Assembly: GCA_024275515.1 (NCBI GenBank)
Contig: JAJRYZ010000153.1
Coordinates: 1 to 33,086 of the forward strand
Length of the DNA: 33,086 nt
Origin: Spirochaetota bacterium
GTDB taxonomy: Bacteria > Spirochaetota > Spirochaetia > ARS1246
Reading direction: 5' to 3'
Each line of letters opens with the position of its first letter. The first letter of the stretch is position 1. The translations under genes and the position numbers were made by a program. Positions 1 to 9,165 of this stretch are shown here, in pieces. The notes under the pieces were generated by a model. That model made no database searches. It was not told the DNA's origin and was given only the letters and a program-made list of their open reading frames with translations.

Positions 1-270
1 GATCCGATCGTTCTCGCCGAGTTCATTCAGGGAAACTTCTTCGGCGATCTTGCCCTGCTCGACGAGATGCCGCGGAGCGCGACCGCGACGGCGCTTGAAA
101 AAACGCGGCTGTTTGCATTCCCCAAGCCCGATCTCGACCGCCTGATCGAGCGGCGGCCTCAGGTCGCCGTGCGTATTCTTCTCAACCTGTCACGCCTCGT
201 CGCTCAGCGGCTTGTTCGTGCCAACGAAAATCTCGAGCGGCTCCAGGGCGCCGGGGCAACGGATTCGTAG
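1..270 (+). CDS. Cyclic nucleotide-binding domain protein, 3' part only
   Basis: The gene is cut by the left window edge. Frame 1 is open from base 1 to the TAG at 268-270 (89 residues), and the first in-window ATG at 67 is internal, not the start. The visible residues read GNFFGDLALLDEMPRSATA, the phosphate-binding-cassette signature of cNMP-binding domains (G-x-F/Y-FGE-ALL-xxxPRSATA), with the usual Glu replaced by Asp. They are followed by the C-terminal helix (LFAFPKPDLDRLIERRPQVA). The open frame ends about 60 residues after the cassette, and no Crp-type helix-turn-helix follows. It is therefore either a stand-alone cNMP sensor or the last domain of a larger protein whose N-terminus lies off the window. 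It ends one base before the ATG of the permease and may be co-transcribed with it. Confidence 0.8.
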   Translation, partial: DPIVLAEFIQGNFFGDLALLDEMPRSATATALEKTRLFAFPKPDLDRLIERRPQVAVRILLNLSRLVAQRLVRANENLERLQGAGATDS

Positions 271-271
271 T

Positions 272-1336
272 ATGCCCGCCGTTCGCTCGACCGGTCATCT
301 GCCCGTCCGAATCGGCTATTACGTTTTCGCAGCGGCGGTCTTCGTAGGTATCGTGTTCGGTCTCTACCAACTGGCCGGAGCGCTTATCGCGTCCTTGTTG
401 CTCTCTTTCCTGCTCGCGCCGGCGGTCAATTTCTGTGAAAACCATCGAATTAACCGCGTCGTCGTCGTTTTGACGATCTATTGTCTCATCATCGCGGTCT
501 TGCTGCTTGCCATCATCGTCGTGGGGCCGATTCTGTCGGCGGAGATAGGACGACTGTCGAAGGAACTGCCCGCCTACGAAGAGCAGCTGGGGTCGATGCT
601 GAAAGAACTGCGTTCGTCGATCATGACGCGCGTCCCGGGTTTGACGATTCCCGATCTCTACCCCTACATCCGCGAACGGCTGATTCCCCGTGAAGGTCTC
701 GACCTGAGAGCGCTTCTGGCGCGATTGTCCGGGCTGTTCGGCCTGATCATGATTCTGGTGATCATTCCGATCATTACCTTTTTTTTCATCGTTGACGGGC
801 ATCTTATTCAAAAGGCTGTTTTGCGGATCGTCCCCAACCGCTATTTCGAAATGTGCGTACTGCTTCTCAATCGCACGGGAACCGCTCTTCAAAGCTTTAT
901 TCGCGGGCAGCTCATCGACGCGCTCTATGTCGGTATCATGACGACCGCGGGGATGGCGATCATCGGGCTACCCTACTTCATCGTCGTCGGCGTCTTCGCC
1001 GGGCTCGGAAACCTCATTCCGTACCTGGGGCCGATCATCGGTTTCATACCGGCCTTCTTCGTCGCGCTCCTGACTCCGGGTTGGTTCTCGGGCGCCAACA
1101 TTCTGCTCATCGCCGGCATCTTCATCGCGGTCCAGCTTACCGAGAGCGCCTTCGTCTACCCGATCGCGGTGGGAAAGAGCGTCGATCTCCATCCGTTGGT
1201 GGTGATTCTCGGAATAACGATCGGAGGGCGTCTGGGCGGTATCGTCGGTATGCTGATCGCGGTTCCTCTCATCAGCATCGTGAAAGTGGTCCTCGAGACG
1301 ACGTCGGCGTACCTGAAAAGTTACCGAATCATCTGA
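272..1336 (+). CDS. AI-2E family transporter (UPF0118-type permease)
   Basis: 354-residue polytopic membrane protein. N-terminal hydrophobic segments (about residues 15-75) are followed by a soluble stretch (about 85-150, KELPAYEEQL...). A second hydrophobic block from about 155 to the C-terminus includes the family-typical GLGNLIPYLGPIIGFIPAF and the terminal LIAVPLISIVKVVLE. Length and layout match the AI-2E/UPF0118 family. Its members are annotated as exporters of autoinducer-2 or as ion/small-solute transporters, and the substrate here cannot be told. The ATG at 272 is chosen because it follows the upstream stop (268-270) directly; an upstream TTG at 212 in the same frame would overlap the preceding gene by 59 bases. 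No strong Shine-Dalgarno precedes the ATG, so translational coupling to the upstream gene is likely. It converges on the aldehyde dehydrogenase gene with a 51-bp gap. Confidence 0.9.
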   Translation: MPAVRSTGHLPVRIGYYVFAAAVFVGIVFGLYQLAGALIASLLLSFLLAPAVNFCENHRINRVVVVLTIYCLIIAVLLLAIIVVGPILSAEIGRLSKELPAYEEQLGSMLKELRSSIMTRVPGLTIPDLYPYIRERLIPREGLDLRALLARLSGLFGLIMILVIIPIITFFFIVDGHLIQKAVLRIVPNRYFEMCVLLLNRTGTALQSFIRGQLIDALYVGIMTTAGMAIIGLPYFIVVGVFAGLGNLIPYLGPIIGFIPAFFVALLTPGWFSGANILLIAGIFIAVQLTESAFVYPIAVGKSVDLHPLVVILGITIGGRLGGIVGMLIAVPLISIVKVVLETTSAYLKSYRII

Positions 1337-1387
1337 CCGCCGATCATCGAACCCACGCCCCCGTATCGCTGCGAAGAGCGCCGCACG

Positions 1388-2836
1388 TTATATGCGGATC
1401 GAGATGTGTTTCGTCTCGAGAAACGCCTCGATGCCTTCGGCGCCGCATTCACGCCCGAGACCGCTCTGTTTGAATCCTCCGAACGGCGCGATGGTCGTCG
1501 ACGGAACATCGTCGTTGACGGCCACCGTCCCCGCCTGAAGCCGCTCGCCTACCGAGAAAGCGCGCTCGAGACTGCGGGTGTACAGATATGCCGAAAGACC
1601 GTAGATCGTTTGGTTGGCCCTGCGGATCACATCGTCGGTGTCGGTGAACCGGGCGATCGGCGCAAGAGGACCGAAAGTCTCGTCGCACATGCAGTACATC
1701 GCTTCGTCGACGTCGACCGCGACGCATGGTTCGACGAAGTAGCCGCGCGAGTAGTCGCCGTCGGTGAGTCGTGCGCCTCCGTAGAGGATTTTCCCTCCGC
1801 GATCAACGATGTCCAGGACGTGCGCGAGATACTTATCGACCGATTCGGAATCGATGAGCGGCCCCAGCTCGACGCCGGCGTTCAAACCGTTACCGACCAC
1901 CGTCGACTCGACCCGATCGGTAAACCGAGCGATGAACTCGTCGCCGATCGTGTCGTGCACGTAGATGCGGTTCACCGCAATACACGATCTTCCGCCGTTT
2001 CGAAATTTCGCTCCGAAAACTTTCTCAACCGCCACATCGAGATCCGCATCGTCGAAAACAATCGCCGGCGCCTGCCCGCCGAGTTCAAGCGACAGATTCG
2101 TGACGGTCCATGCCGACTTCGCGAGAAGCTTCCTCCCTACTTCGGTCGAGCCGGTAAAGGTCACCTTTCGGCAGGAAGGATTGGCGAAGAACTCGTCGCT
2201 CGACTCTTCCGCCGGTCCGGTCACCTGATTGAGTACTCCGCTCGGCAGTTCCGCCTCTTCGATATGCTCAAGTAGCCGCAGCACCGAAAGGGCGGTCTGC
2301 GAGGCGGACCGTGCAACGACGGTGCATCCGGCGGCGAGCGCCGGAGCGACCTTCCTCGCCCACAGCACGATGGGGAAATTCCACGGCACGATGCAGGCAA
2401 CCACGCCCACCGGCTGCCGGATGACGATGTGTCGCTTCCCCGGGTCGGTCGGCGGGATGGTGCGTCCATAGACGCGGGACGCTTCCTCGGCGTACCACTG
2501 GAAATGCGCGATCGCGCCGCCTACTTCGCCGTCCGCTTCCGACAGGGGCTTGCCGTTCTCTCGCGTGATGATCTCGGCAAACTCGCTCCGATGCTCTTCC
2601 AGTATCGATGCGATGCGGACAAGATACCCGGCCCGTTCGCGCGCCGTTCTACCCGCCCATTCCTCAAAAGCATCTTCGGCCGCCTCGATCGCTCGACGCG
2701 TCGTGTCGCGATTCCCCAGGTGATAGCTTCCGACGACCTCGCCGGTGGCAGGGTCGTGTACTTCGCGGATTCGCGATTCATCCGAGGCGACCCATTCGCC
2801 GCCGATTCGCATCCTCATCCCGTCCAAATCGTTCAT
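1388..2836 (-). CDS. NAD(P)-dependent aldehyde dehydrogenase (succinate-semialdehyde dehydrogenase type)
   Basis: 482 residues, normal length for the ALDH superfamily. It oxidises an aldehyde to the acid with NAD(P)+ in the cytosol. Visible signatures are VTFTGSTEVGRKLL (cofactor binding), the general-base Glu251 in LELGG, the catalytic Cys285 in NGGRSCIAVNRIYV, and the C-terminal APFGGFKQSGLGRE typical of GabD-like enzymes. The ATG at 2836 is chosen because a strong Shine-Dalgarno (GGAGGAA) lies just upstream and the fold starts at RIGGEWV; the longer open frame up to 3235 is antisense overlap with the beta-helix gene. It is the last gene of the minus-strand catabolic unit, 34 bp after the beta-helix gene. 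In this context the substrate is more likely a sugar-derived aldehyde than succinate semialdehyde; that is inference. Confidence 0.93.
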   Translation of the reverse strand: MNDLDGMRMRIGGEWVASDESRIREVHDPATGEVVGSYHLGNRDTTRRAIEAAEDAFEEWAGRTARERAGYLVRIASILEEHRSEFAEIITRENGKPLSEADGEVGGAIAHFQWYAEEASRVYGRTIPPTDPGKRHIVIRQPVGVVACIVPWNFPIVLWARKVAPALAAGCTVVARSASQTALSVLRLLEHIEEAELPSGVLNQVTGPAEESSDEFFANPSCRKVTFTGSTEVGRKLLAKSAWTVTNLSLELGGQAPAIVFDDADLDVAVEKVFGAKFRNGGRSCIAVNRIYVHDTIGDEFIARFTDRVESTVVGNGLNAGVELGPLIDSESVDKYLAHVLDIVDRGGKILYGGARLTDGDYSRGYFVEPCVAVDVDEAMYCMCDETFGPLAPIARFTDTDDVIRRANQTIYGLSAYLYTRSLERAFSVGERLQAGTVAVNDDVPSTTIAPFGGFKQSGLGRECGAEGIEAFLETKHISIRI

Positions 2837-2870
2837 CCGTTCCTCCTCGCTCCGCGTTCGCAAACGGAGA

Positions 2871-4928
2871 CTACCCTTCGTCCCGCGGTCCGACGTCCGA
2901 CAAATCGAACGGGCGAAACCCGATTCTTCGGACGACCGACTCGCCGGTGACGGTGAAATCTCCCGAATCGGGATCGCGAAAACGCGGATCGTCGACGATG
3001 CTGTCCCGATCGGCGCCGCGCGCCCGCCATGCCGCAAGGTCGTTTCCCGCGAAGTCCAAGGGTTTGCCGGAGCGATTGAAATAGAGATTTCGATCGATCT
3101 TCGCGCCGAGGCTTTCCCAGTTTCCGGCAAGAACTGCGCCGCCGGAATCGAAGTAGAGTATGTTGTTGGTAAAACGGAAACTGGTATGGCGCTCGGGCCG
3201 CCCGCGCGAGAATTGCGCCTCTCCGCCGAAAGCAAAAATGTTGTTCCGGATTATGTTCTCTTCCCCGTAATGCTGATTGTAGCCGCAGCTTTTCGTCCGG
3301 AAGACCAGGTTGTCCTCCACCAGGATATGGGAGGACCCTTCGTCGTTGTAGATCCCCCACCCGCCGTAGCCGCGAGACCACACGTCGTGGATAACGTTGT
3401 GCGTCAAGCGCGTACCGGGCTGCACGCCGAGTGTATAGATCCCGCCCATATCGCTGAGCATCCTTCGCCCGATGTCGTGAATGTGATTGTATTCGATGAG
3501 GTTCCCGTAGGCGTAAGACTCCTGATATCCCCACGTCCATCCGACGCTCACGCCCGAGTAGTCGAAATCGTGAATCTCGTTGTGAAGAATCTGAACGCCC
3601 GAACACATCCCGACGAGCACGCCAACCGCCTGATGAAAACGGTACCCGCCGTCCCCGATCCTGCAGTCGGTAATGCGTATCAGTCGGCAGCTCTCGGTGT
3701 GGTTCCAGTCCGGCCCCGCCCCCACGACGGCGTCTCCCTCTTCGAAACCGTGCCACACTTTGACTCCGCCGCCCCCGAGATCGGAAATCGCGCAGTGCGC
3801 GACGTCGATGTCGTGGCTTCCGCCGGCGATCTCGATTCCGTAGCTGCCCACGTGATGCACCCGACATCGATCGAAGACGATGTCGTGCGCTCGCTCGAGG
3901 CGCACCGCTCCTCCCACGTGACAAGCGGCCTGCGGGGTGGCGGTAAGCTCCTCTTCCCCCACCGTCCACTCGGTGTGGCTGAACTGAATGCCGGAGAATC
4001 GCATGTGCCGGACCCATTCATCGCCGTCCCCGCCGATTTCCATAACGCGAGTCGATCGCGGGGCGATTATCTCAACCGAATCGATATTCTCGCCGGCCAA
4101 CGGCCTGTAGTAGAGAATCCCACGCGGGCGATCGAGGTACCACGTTCCCGGTTCATCGAACGCCTCGAAGACGTTCTCAACGTAGTACGGGGCGCCGTCG
4201 GATTCGAAGTCGTCGGTCAACCGCATTTTCGATTTTCGCGCGAGCGTTGCGGTCCTCGTATTCGTATCGACGGAAACGAAATTGATCCTGCTCTCTATCC
4301 AATAGTGCAGCGCGACGAACTCGACGTCGGTGATGTTCTTCCAGGCCGAGAGATCCCCTTCCCGATATCGGAACATGTTCTGCCCGGTAAAGAGCCGGCG
4401 TCCGATGTCTCCTTCGGTGACCACTTCTCCGAGCGGTTCCTCGATTTTGAATCGCCCCGACTTGGGCAGCTTCGGCCGAGATGCACGGCGGCCGTTGACC
4501 CACAGTTGCGTGAAGTACCACTTCCCCGAGGCGACGTCGGGCAGGTGGGTCGCCCACACCATCGAGCCGTCGAGCTCAACGGGTTTGAAACCGACAATCC
4601 GTTTGCCGCCCGAAAGAATCGGTACTTCCCCCGGGTAGGCTTCGTAGACAACGGACCTGTCGGGACCGACCTCGATGTTCCACCCTTCCGTCGGAGCGGG
4701 CGCCCCCGAATCCTCCGGAGCAAAAACAAGCGGCTCGTCGAGCTCGTAGAGGCCGCCGCGCAGCACTATCCGCACCGGGAGCTCGCCGCTTCTCAACACT
4801 TCCCGCGCGGCGTCTCGCGCCCTGCCGACGCCGGCGAACGGCCCGTCGGTTCGGTCTTCGTTCGGGTCGGCCGTCGTGCCCGACCAGCGATCGTCACCCC
4901 GGGGTGAAACGTAAAAAGTATGACTCAT
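2871..4928 (-). CDS. Right-handed parallel beta-helix protein (polysaccharide lyase/hydrolase-like)
   Basis: 685 residues. The N-terminus, MSHTFYVSPRGDDRWSG with DGPFAGVGRARDAAREV soon after, is the opening typical of large PbH1 carbohydrate-active proteins (GH141-like or pectate-lyase-like). Roughly residues 280-640 carry recurring short beta-helix coils, such as the repeated EYNHIHDIG, THNVIHDVW, VEDNLVFRT and IRNNIFAFG units. The family binds or cleaves plant or algal polysaccharides, but the exact bond cannot be read from sequence. No signal peptide or lipobox is seen, so a cytoplasmic location is suggested. The ATG at 4928 is chosen over an adjacent in-frame TTG at 4931: its A is the last base of the upstream gene's TGA (TGATG, one-base overlap), implying translational coupling, with GGAG at a suitable distance. 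Its neighbours are a heparinase-like gene and an aldehyde dehydrogenase. Confidence 0.88.
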   Translation of the reverse strand: MSHTFYVSPRGDDRWSGTTADPNEDRTDGPFAGVGRARDAAREVLRSGELPVRIVLRGGLYELDEPLVFAPEDSGAPAPTEGWNIEVGPDRSVVYEAYPGEVPILSGGKRIVGFKPVELDGSMVWATHLPDVASGKWYFTQLWVNGRRASRPKLPKSGRFKIEEPLGEVVTEGDIGRRLFTGQNMFRYREGDLSAWKNITDVEFVALHYWIESRINFVSVDTNTRTATLARKSKMRLTDDFESDGAPYYVENVFEAFDEPGTWYLDRPRGILYYRPLAGENIDSVEIIAPRSTRVMEIGGDGDEWVRHMRFSGIQFSHTEWTVGEEELTATPQAACHVGGAVRLERAHDIVFDRCRVHHVGSYGIEIAGGSHDIDVAHCAISDLGGGGVKVWHGFEEGDAVVGAGPDWNHTESCRLIRITDCRIGDGGYRFHQAVGVLVGMCSGVQILHNEIHDFDYSGVSVGWTWGYQESYAYGNLIEYNHIHDIGRRMLSDMGGIYTLGVQPGTRLTHNVIHDVWSRGYGGWGIYNDEGSSHILVEDNLVFRTKSCGYNQHYGEENIIRNNIFAFGGEAQFSRGRPERHTSFRFTNNILYFDSGGAVLAGNWESLGAKIDRNLYFNRSGKPLDFAGNDLAAWRARGADRDSIVDDPRFRDPDSGDFTVTGESVVRRIGFRPFDLSDVGPRDEG

Positions 4929-7216
4929 CAAGCACTCTCCTCTCGCCCGCCGGTCGCGCCTATCCGCGTCACACGATCCCCCGCCACGTGGCGATCTTCC
5001 GTACCGTCGACGACGAGTCGTTCGTTCGATCCGACTGCGTCGTCGATATGAAGATCGAGAGAACCGGCCGGCGCTCCGTTATCCGACTCGACCGTCGCAC
5101 GGCAGCGAAGACGTCTGCCGTCGACAAGCCGAACGTCGAATCCGCCCTCGTGCGGACGGTCGCGCACGGGGAGGAACGTTTCCACCATTCGTTCGACGCC
5201 GGCCCGCGGAACGACGAGATGCACGGCAAGCGTCGCACCGCGGGCGCTCCACGAAACGGATACGTCGGGACTGGGAATCTTTTCGTTGTAGCCGACCGCC
5301 GCCCAGCCCGCCACCGGTTCGTTCGAACCGTAGACGATTCCGGCGGCGTACCTCCCGGGCACGGCGCTGCAGATGGTCACGTTCGGTCCCTCCCGGTCAA
5401 CGGTGCGAACGATCGGCGCTTCGCCGTCGAGGTCGATCGTTTCGGGCGTGAAATCGGGAGACAGCTGCCAATGCGCCGTATATTCGTGCCCTTCCTCATC
5501 GACCGCCAAGCGATCGACGACGACGTACAGATCGGGTTTTATCCATGCTATTTGTCTCACATGAACCGCCGGCAGCCTCACGTCCCGATCCTTCGGAGGG
5601 TGTGACGTCGGTTCGGTGTACCCCTCGGCGTATACGCCCTCGACGAAATCGATCGTCGGGGAGGTGTACCATCTGCGGCCGATCGGAGCGTCGAGCGAAC
5701 CGAGATCGGCCTTGCTCTGCAACGCGAGCCGTCCCTGGCTCAGGCCGTCGATCGTAACGGTATTGTGCGCCGTCGAAGAAAAGAAATAGGTATTAAATCG
5801 TTGCGATTGCTCATCGTCGGCGTAGTTGAAGTTTCCCGAATCGATCAGGAGAGTCCGCCCGTGCGCCACCAACACGAAGGAATTGCAGTCTTCGTGCATG
5901 TGACCGATCGCCGGCCGACTCGCTTTGAACAACAGGTATCGATCGTTTCGACCGTACCCGGAGCGCATAACGTAGTAGCCGCCGAAAGGAAACGCCGCCG
6001 ACAACGCCGGTGTCTCGGTAAACGGGGCGTTCGACCGCGCATCCGAGGATATCGCCTCCGGCAACTCACCTTCCTCGCGGCCTCGAGGATCGCTCCCGGA
6101 GGCCACCCGCAGCAGGTCGTCCAATCGGTAGATCCCGCCCCATTCGCGCAGCGTCCCGCGAACATCCGCGCGACCGGTCTTGGCGACGGCGGGCCAGGTC
6201 CCGAGCGGAGTCGTCAGACCGGCGAGAAAACGACAACGGCGATGCACGATGTCGCGCAGTTTCTCGATCCTCGACGTCGGCTCGCCTCCGAATAGCCGGA
6301 AGAGCTCGTAGAACCTGCCCGGGAGCCCGGAGTTATAGTTGAACGACTGTTCCATATCGCTCCCGTCGCGAAGAACCGTCGTGGTCATCGAGGTTTCAAG
6401 CCGCTCGATTCCGACGAGATAACACGCCGGTGAAACGTGATACTCGGGCAAGATGATGCCGATGCATGTCAGCGCAAGCGCGACATGAAAAAATTGATTC
6501 GGTGTATACCGCCGCGGGTTGTTGAACATCGTCGTGGCATGATCACGCATGATCGAAGCGAGCATGTTGGCGAGAAACGCGTCGGTGAGAATCGGATCGT
6601 TGCCGAGATCGCGCAACGAAGAAAGCCACAGCAGCACCCGTCCGCACGACAATCCCAGCCACGATCCCCCGGGATAGTCGGGGTATCGTCCCTCACCGCC
6701 GCAGCCGTAGGCAAGTTCGTTTCGATACATCGGCTCGGCGCGAGACCACACCAGCCCCTCGACGCCGATCGGATGGTTTTTCCAAAAGTCGTCGAGCACG
6801 GCCATCCATTTAAGGAGGTATTCCCTTCGGCCGGTCGACCGATAGGCCGATACGAGACAGTTAGGAAAATAGAGATACCCGAGATGGCTCTGCCACTGCT
6901 TGTCTTCGCCGGGGGTCGCGAACCAGTCGATGGGAGAACCGATATCGACAAGCTCGGTGCCGAGCAACGATACCTTGTTTTCGAGCAGCGCGTCCGCTGC
7001 GGCCACCGGATCGGCGGCACGCGCATCGAGAGGCGCGACGTCGAGCCGCTCGAGCCTGTCGAACAGCGCTCTTCGATACGAGGCGAACGCCTCTTCCGGA
7101 GATCCTCCCCGAACCAGGCCCGCGACCTCTTCAAGCCCTCTGCTCAGAAGATTGAGCAGAGCGAAAAACTCGCGATAATCGCGCACGCAAATCCATTCGT
7201 CGGGCGCCGGTTGCAT
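4928..7216 (-). CDS. Heparinase II/III family protein
   Basis: 762 residues. The first ~380 form an alpha/alpha-barrel-like helical region (YLYFPNCLVSAYRSTGRREY, NYNSGLPGRFYELFRLF). The C-terminal half is the heparinase II/III-like domain, seen in GYYVMRSGYGRNDRYLLFK and GHMHEDCNSFVLVAHGR (from about residue 434), then LLIDSGNFNY and SSTAHNTVTIDG. The family cleaves uronate-containing glycans by beta-elimination, and His/Tyr residues in these stretches are the likely catalytic ones. There is no signal peptide at the N-terminus (MQPAPDEWICVRDYREF), which is unusual for a lyase acting on polymer and points to intracellular oligosaccharides. The start at 7216 is supported by GGGAGG about 5 nt upstream. 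Its TGA overlaps the beta-helix ATG by one base. Confidence 0.9.
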   Translation of the reverse strand: MQPAPDEWICVRDYREFFALLNLLSRGLEEVAGLVRGGSPEEAFASYRRALFDRLERLDVAPLDARAADPVAAADALLENKVSLLGTELVDIGSPIDWFATPGEDKQWQSHLGYLYFPNCLVSAYRSTGRREYLLKWMAVLDDFWKNHPIGVEGLVWSRAEPMYRNELAYGCGGEGRYPDYPGGSWLGLSCGRVLLWLSSLRDLGNDPILTDAFLANMLASIMRDHATTMFNNPRRYTPNQFFHVALALTCIGIILPEYHVSPACYLVGIERLETSMTTTVLRDGSDMEQSFNYNSGLPGRFYELFRLFGGEPTSRIEKLRDIVHRRCRFLAGLTTPLGTWPAVAKTGRADVRGTLREWGGIYRLDDLLRVASGSDPRGREEGELPEAISSDARSNAPFTETPALSAAFPFGGYYVMRSGYGRNDRYLLFKASRPAIGHMHEDCNSFVLVAHGRTLLIDSGNFNYADDEQSQRFNTYFFSSTAHNTVTIDGLSQGRLALQSKADLGSLDAPIGRRWYTSPTIDFVEGVYAEGYTEPTSHPPKDRDVRLPAVHVRQIAWIKPDLYVVVDRLAVDEEGHEYTAHWQLSPDFTPETIDLDGEAPIVRTVDREGPNVTICSAVPGRYAAGIVYGSNEPVAGWAAVGYNEKIPSPDVSVSWSARGATLAVHLVVPRAGVERMVETFLPVRDRPHEGGFDVRLVDGRRLRCRATVESDNGAPAGSLDLHIDDAVGSNERLVVDGTEDRHVAGDRVTRIGATGGREESA

Positions 7217-7333
7217 GGCATCCTCCCTTCGTCCGAGCGATCCGGATCCCCCGCGATAGATCGAGTCGAGACCACGTATCGTCGCTCTCGAGTTTCCTAT
7301 GGTGCTGCGGACGGCTCCGACGGCCGCCTCCCG

Positions 7334-8221
7334 CTATGCCGATGCGACCGGCGCCCACCGGGATTCGAACCGTGAAAAAATCGGCTCGAAATCCATGCTC
7401 GCCTTCGCGATTTTCTCCTTTTCCTCGGGACTCAGCGGTCTAAACTCCTCGGCGGCGTCGCACATCCAGTCGAACAGTTGCTCGTGTCCGGGAGTAGGTC
7501 CCGCGGTAACCGGAAGCGAGAAAGTGAACCGAACGGCCGCCAGCGCTTCCTCGTACGTTTCGACCGGCCGATACCAGGTCTTCGACCACTGTCGCTCCTC
7601 GTCCTCTTTCCACTTCCTCTTCGCCATGGTTTTCAGCGCGAGGATCGCGAGTCCTTTTTTGCCCGCGGCTTCGACCACCGCCGGTCCGAACTCACCGTGG
7701 TTCCACGTTACCCAGTTGAGCGGAAAAAGCACCGAATCGAACTCGAAGCGCTCCATGAGCGCGAGCGCGGCTTCTTCGGAGTGGGCGGAAAAACCGATGT
7801 ATCGCACCAACCCCTTCTCCCGCGCCTTGACGAAAGTCTCCAGGGCGCCGCCACCGCCGAAGATCTGCTTCACATCGTCCTCGGTCGTTACCGAGTGCAG
7901 TTGATACAGGTCGAAATGATCGGTTTGAAGCAGCCTGAGCGAGTTGTGAAGCTCGCGCTCCGAGCCTTCTGCGCTACGCTCGGTCGTCTTGCACGCGAGA
8001 AACACCTTGTCGCGATACGGCTTGAGCGCGGGGCCGAGCCGTTCTTCGGCGTTCCCGTACGTCGGCGCAACATCGAAATAGTTTATGCCTCGATCGATCG
8101 CCTTCGCGACCAGACGCGCCGCTTCACCCGGCTCCACCTGGGATACGAGGATTCCGCCGAAACCGACTATCGAGAGTCTCTCGTCATGATTTCCGTATTT
8201 CCGTGTCTCCATGCGCTCCAT
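7334..8221 (-). CDS. Aldo/keto reductase
   Basis: 295 residues, a TIM-barrel NAD(P)H-dependent oxidoreductase. From the chosen start the catalytic tetrad is visible: Asp50 and Tyr55 (INYFDVAPTYGNAEE), Lys78 (VFLACKT) and His109 (LYQLHS). The family reduces aldehydes or ketones, often sugars, or runs in reverse. ATG 8221 (MERMETRKYG) is preferred; ATG 8212 three codons later is equally possible, and the ORF extends upstream to 8248 without a convincing ribosome site. It lies between the heparinase-like gene (118 bp downstream) and the isomerase gene, all on one strand. The C-terminal codons happen to spell a tRNA T-arm-like string, noted under rejected items. Confidence 0.92.
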   Translation of the reverse strand: MERMETRKYGNHDERLSIVGFGGILVSQVEPGEAARLVAKAIDRGINYFDVAPTYGNAEERLGPALKPYRDKVFLACKTTERSAEGSERELHNSLRLLQTDHFDLYQLHSVTTEDDVKQIFGGGGALETFVKAREKGLVRYIGFSAHSEEAALALMERFEFDSVLFPLNWVTWNHGEFGPAVVEAAGKKGLAILALKTMAKRKWKEDEERQWSKTWYRPVETYEEALAAVRFTFSLPVTAGPTPGHEQLFDWMCDAAEEFRPLSPEEKEKIAKASMDFEPIFSRFESRWAPVASA

Positions 8222-8277
8222 TGTACGACCTGTCTCCGCCCCGCGCAAGCAACCGAATCGGCGCGTCGGCGGCGGCC

Positions 8278-9081
8278 CTACGATTCGTAGCCGCGCACGA
8301 TCTCCAGTTCACGCGGAAGATGGGACTCGTACGGGTCGGACCAGTTGATCCACTCGCCGCTCAAAAATCCGCCGTACCCGATTGACCGGAGCCTTTCAAT
8401 CGCCGTCTTGTGGTCGACGTAGCCGGTCCCGATCGAAACGAAGTCGAGCGTGGGATTGCCGTGTTCGTCGACCCGTGCGTCGTGAAAATGAACGTGACGT
8501 ATCCACCGTCTCAGGGCTTCGAAGGCCTCGTCCATAGTCGCGCTTCGCGTTCTGACCGGATGCATGATGTCCCAGTTTATCGCGACGCCGGGCGAGTCGA
8601 CGCGCTCCATGACGGCCGCCAGGTGCGCGGGTGCGCACCAATCGTCGTGCGTCTCCACGCAAACGGTGACGCCGCGTTCGACGGCGAGGCCGGCAACCTC
8701 CGTCAGGGATCGCGCCACCAGATCGATCGCTTCGTCTCTCTCCATCCCCTCGGCGATTTGACCCCCGAAAACACGAATCGTCGGGCAGCCGAGGTCGCCG
8801 GCGAGGTCGATCGCTCGAAGACACTTCTCGACGTTTTCGTCCGTTTTTTCAGGATCGGCAAAGACGCACGAGGTGGCGATACAGGCGAGAGCGACGTCTC
8901 CGGCGGCCACGGTGCGCCTGATCTCCGCCCTGTCGGCGGCGCCGATTCCCACGTCGATCCCGTGCTTGTGACCGGCGTCGATCCTTGGTTCGACGCCGTC
9001 GTATCCGATCCGTCGGGCCACATCGAGCACGCCGCTGAAATCGAGTTCCGGACACGAAAAAGTCATAAACGCATATTTCAT
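8278..9081 (-). CDS. Sugar phosphate isomerase/epimerase (xylose isomerase-like TIM barrel)
   Basis: 267 residues, the usual length for AP-endonuclease-2-like TIM-barrel epimerases and isomerases. The four metal ligands of the family can be placed: Glu143 (VCVETHDDW), Asp171 (AINWDIMHP), His198 (HVHFHD) and Glu243 (FLSGEWINW). Family members isomerise or epimerise ketoses, inosose or 3-keto sugars in the cytosol; the substrate here is unknown. The start at 9081 is supported by GGAGGGA ending about 6 nt upstream. It is the third gene of the minus-strand unit, 84 bp after the alcohol dehydrogenase. Together with the Gfo/Idh oxidoreductase elsewhere in the window it would fit oxidation/epimerisation routes for unusual sugars; that is inference. 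Confidence 0.92.
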   Translation of the reverse strand: MKYAFMTFSCPELDFSGVLDVARRIGYDGVEPRIDAGHKHGIDVGIGAADRAEIRRTVAAGDVALACIATSCVFADPEKTDENVEKCLRAIDLAGDLGCPTIRVFGGQIAEGMERDEAIDLVARSLTEVAGLAVERGVTVCVETHDDWCAPAHLAAVMERVDSPGVAINWDIMHPVRTRSATMDEAFEALRRWIRHVHFHDARVDEHGNPTLDFVSIGTGYVDHKTAIERLRSIGYGGFLSGEWINWSDPYESHLPRELEIVRGYES

Positions 9082-9165
9082 TCAGATCTCCCTCCGATTC
9101 GAAAGTGTTTCTCCATCGCGCCGACCGCGACCCGCGCGCGGGCCTCGAAACGCTCACCGCCGACG

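Noticed and set aside
2745-4907. 720-residue plus-strand open frame antisense to the beta-helix gene
   Set aside because: It lacks recognisable domains, has shadow-like composition (Asp/Val/Pro/Arg-rich), and lies opposite a gene with clear family motifs and start signals.
7345-7372. tRNA 3'-end-like string (minus strand GGTTCGAATCCCGGTGG)
   Set aside because: It lies inside the 3' end of the aldo/keto reductase gene, the T-stem does not pair fully, and no acceptor or anticodon arms are found. It is not a tRNA or an att site on this evidence.
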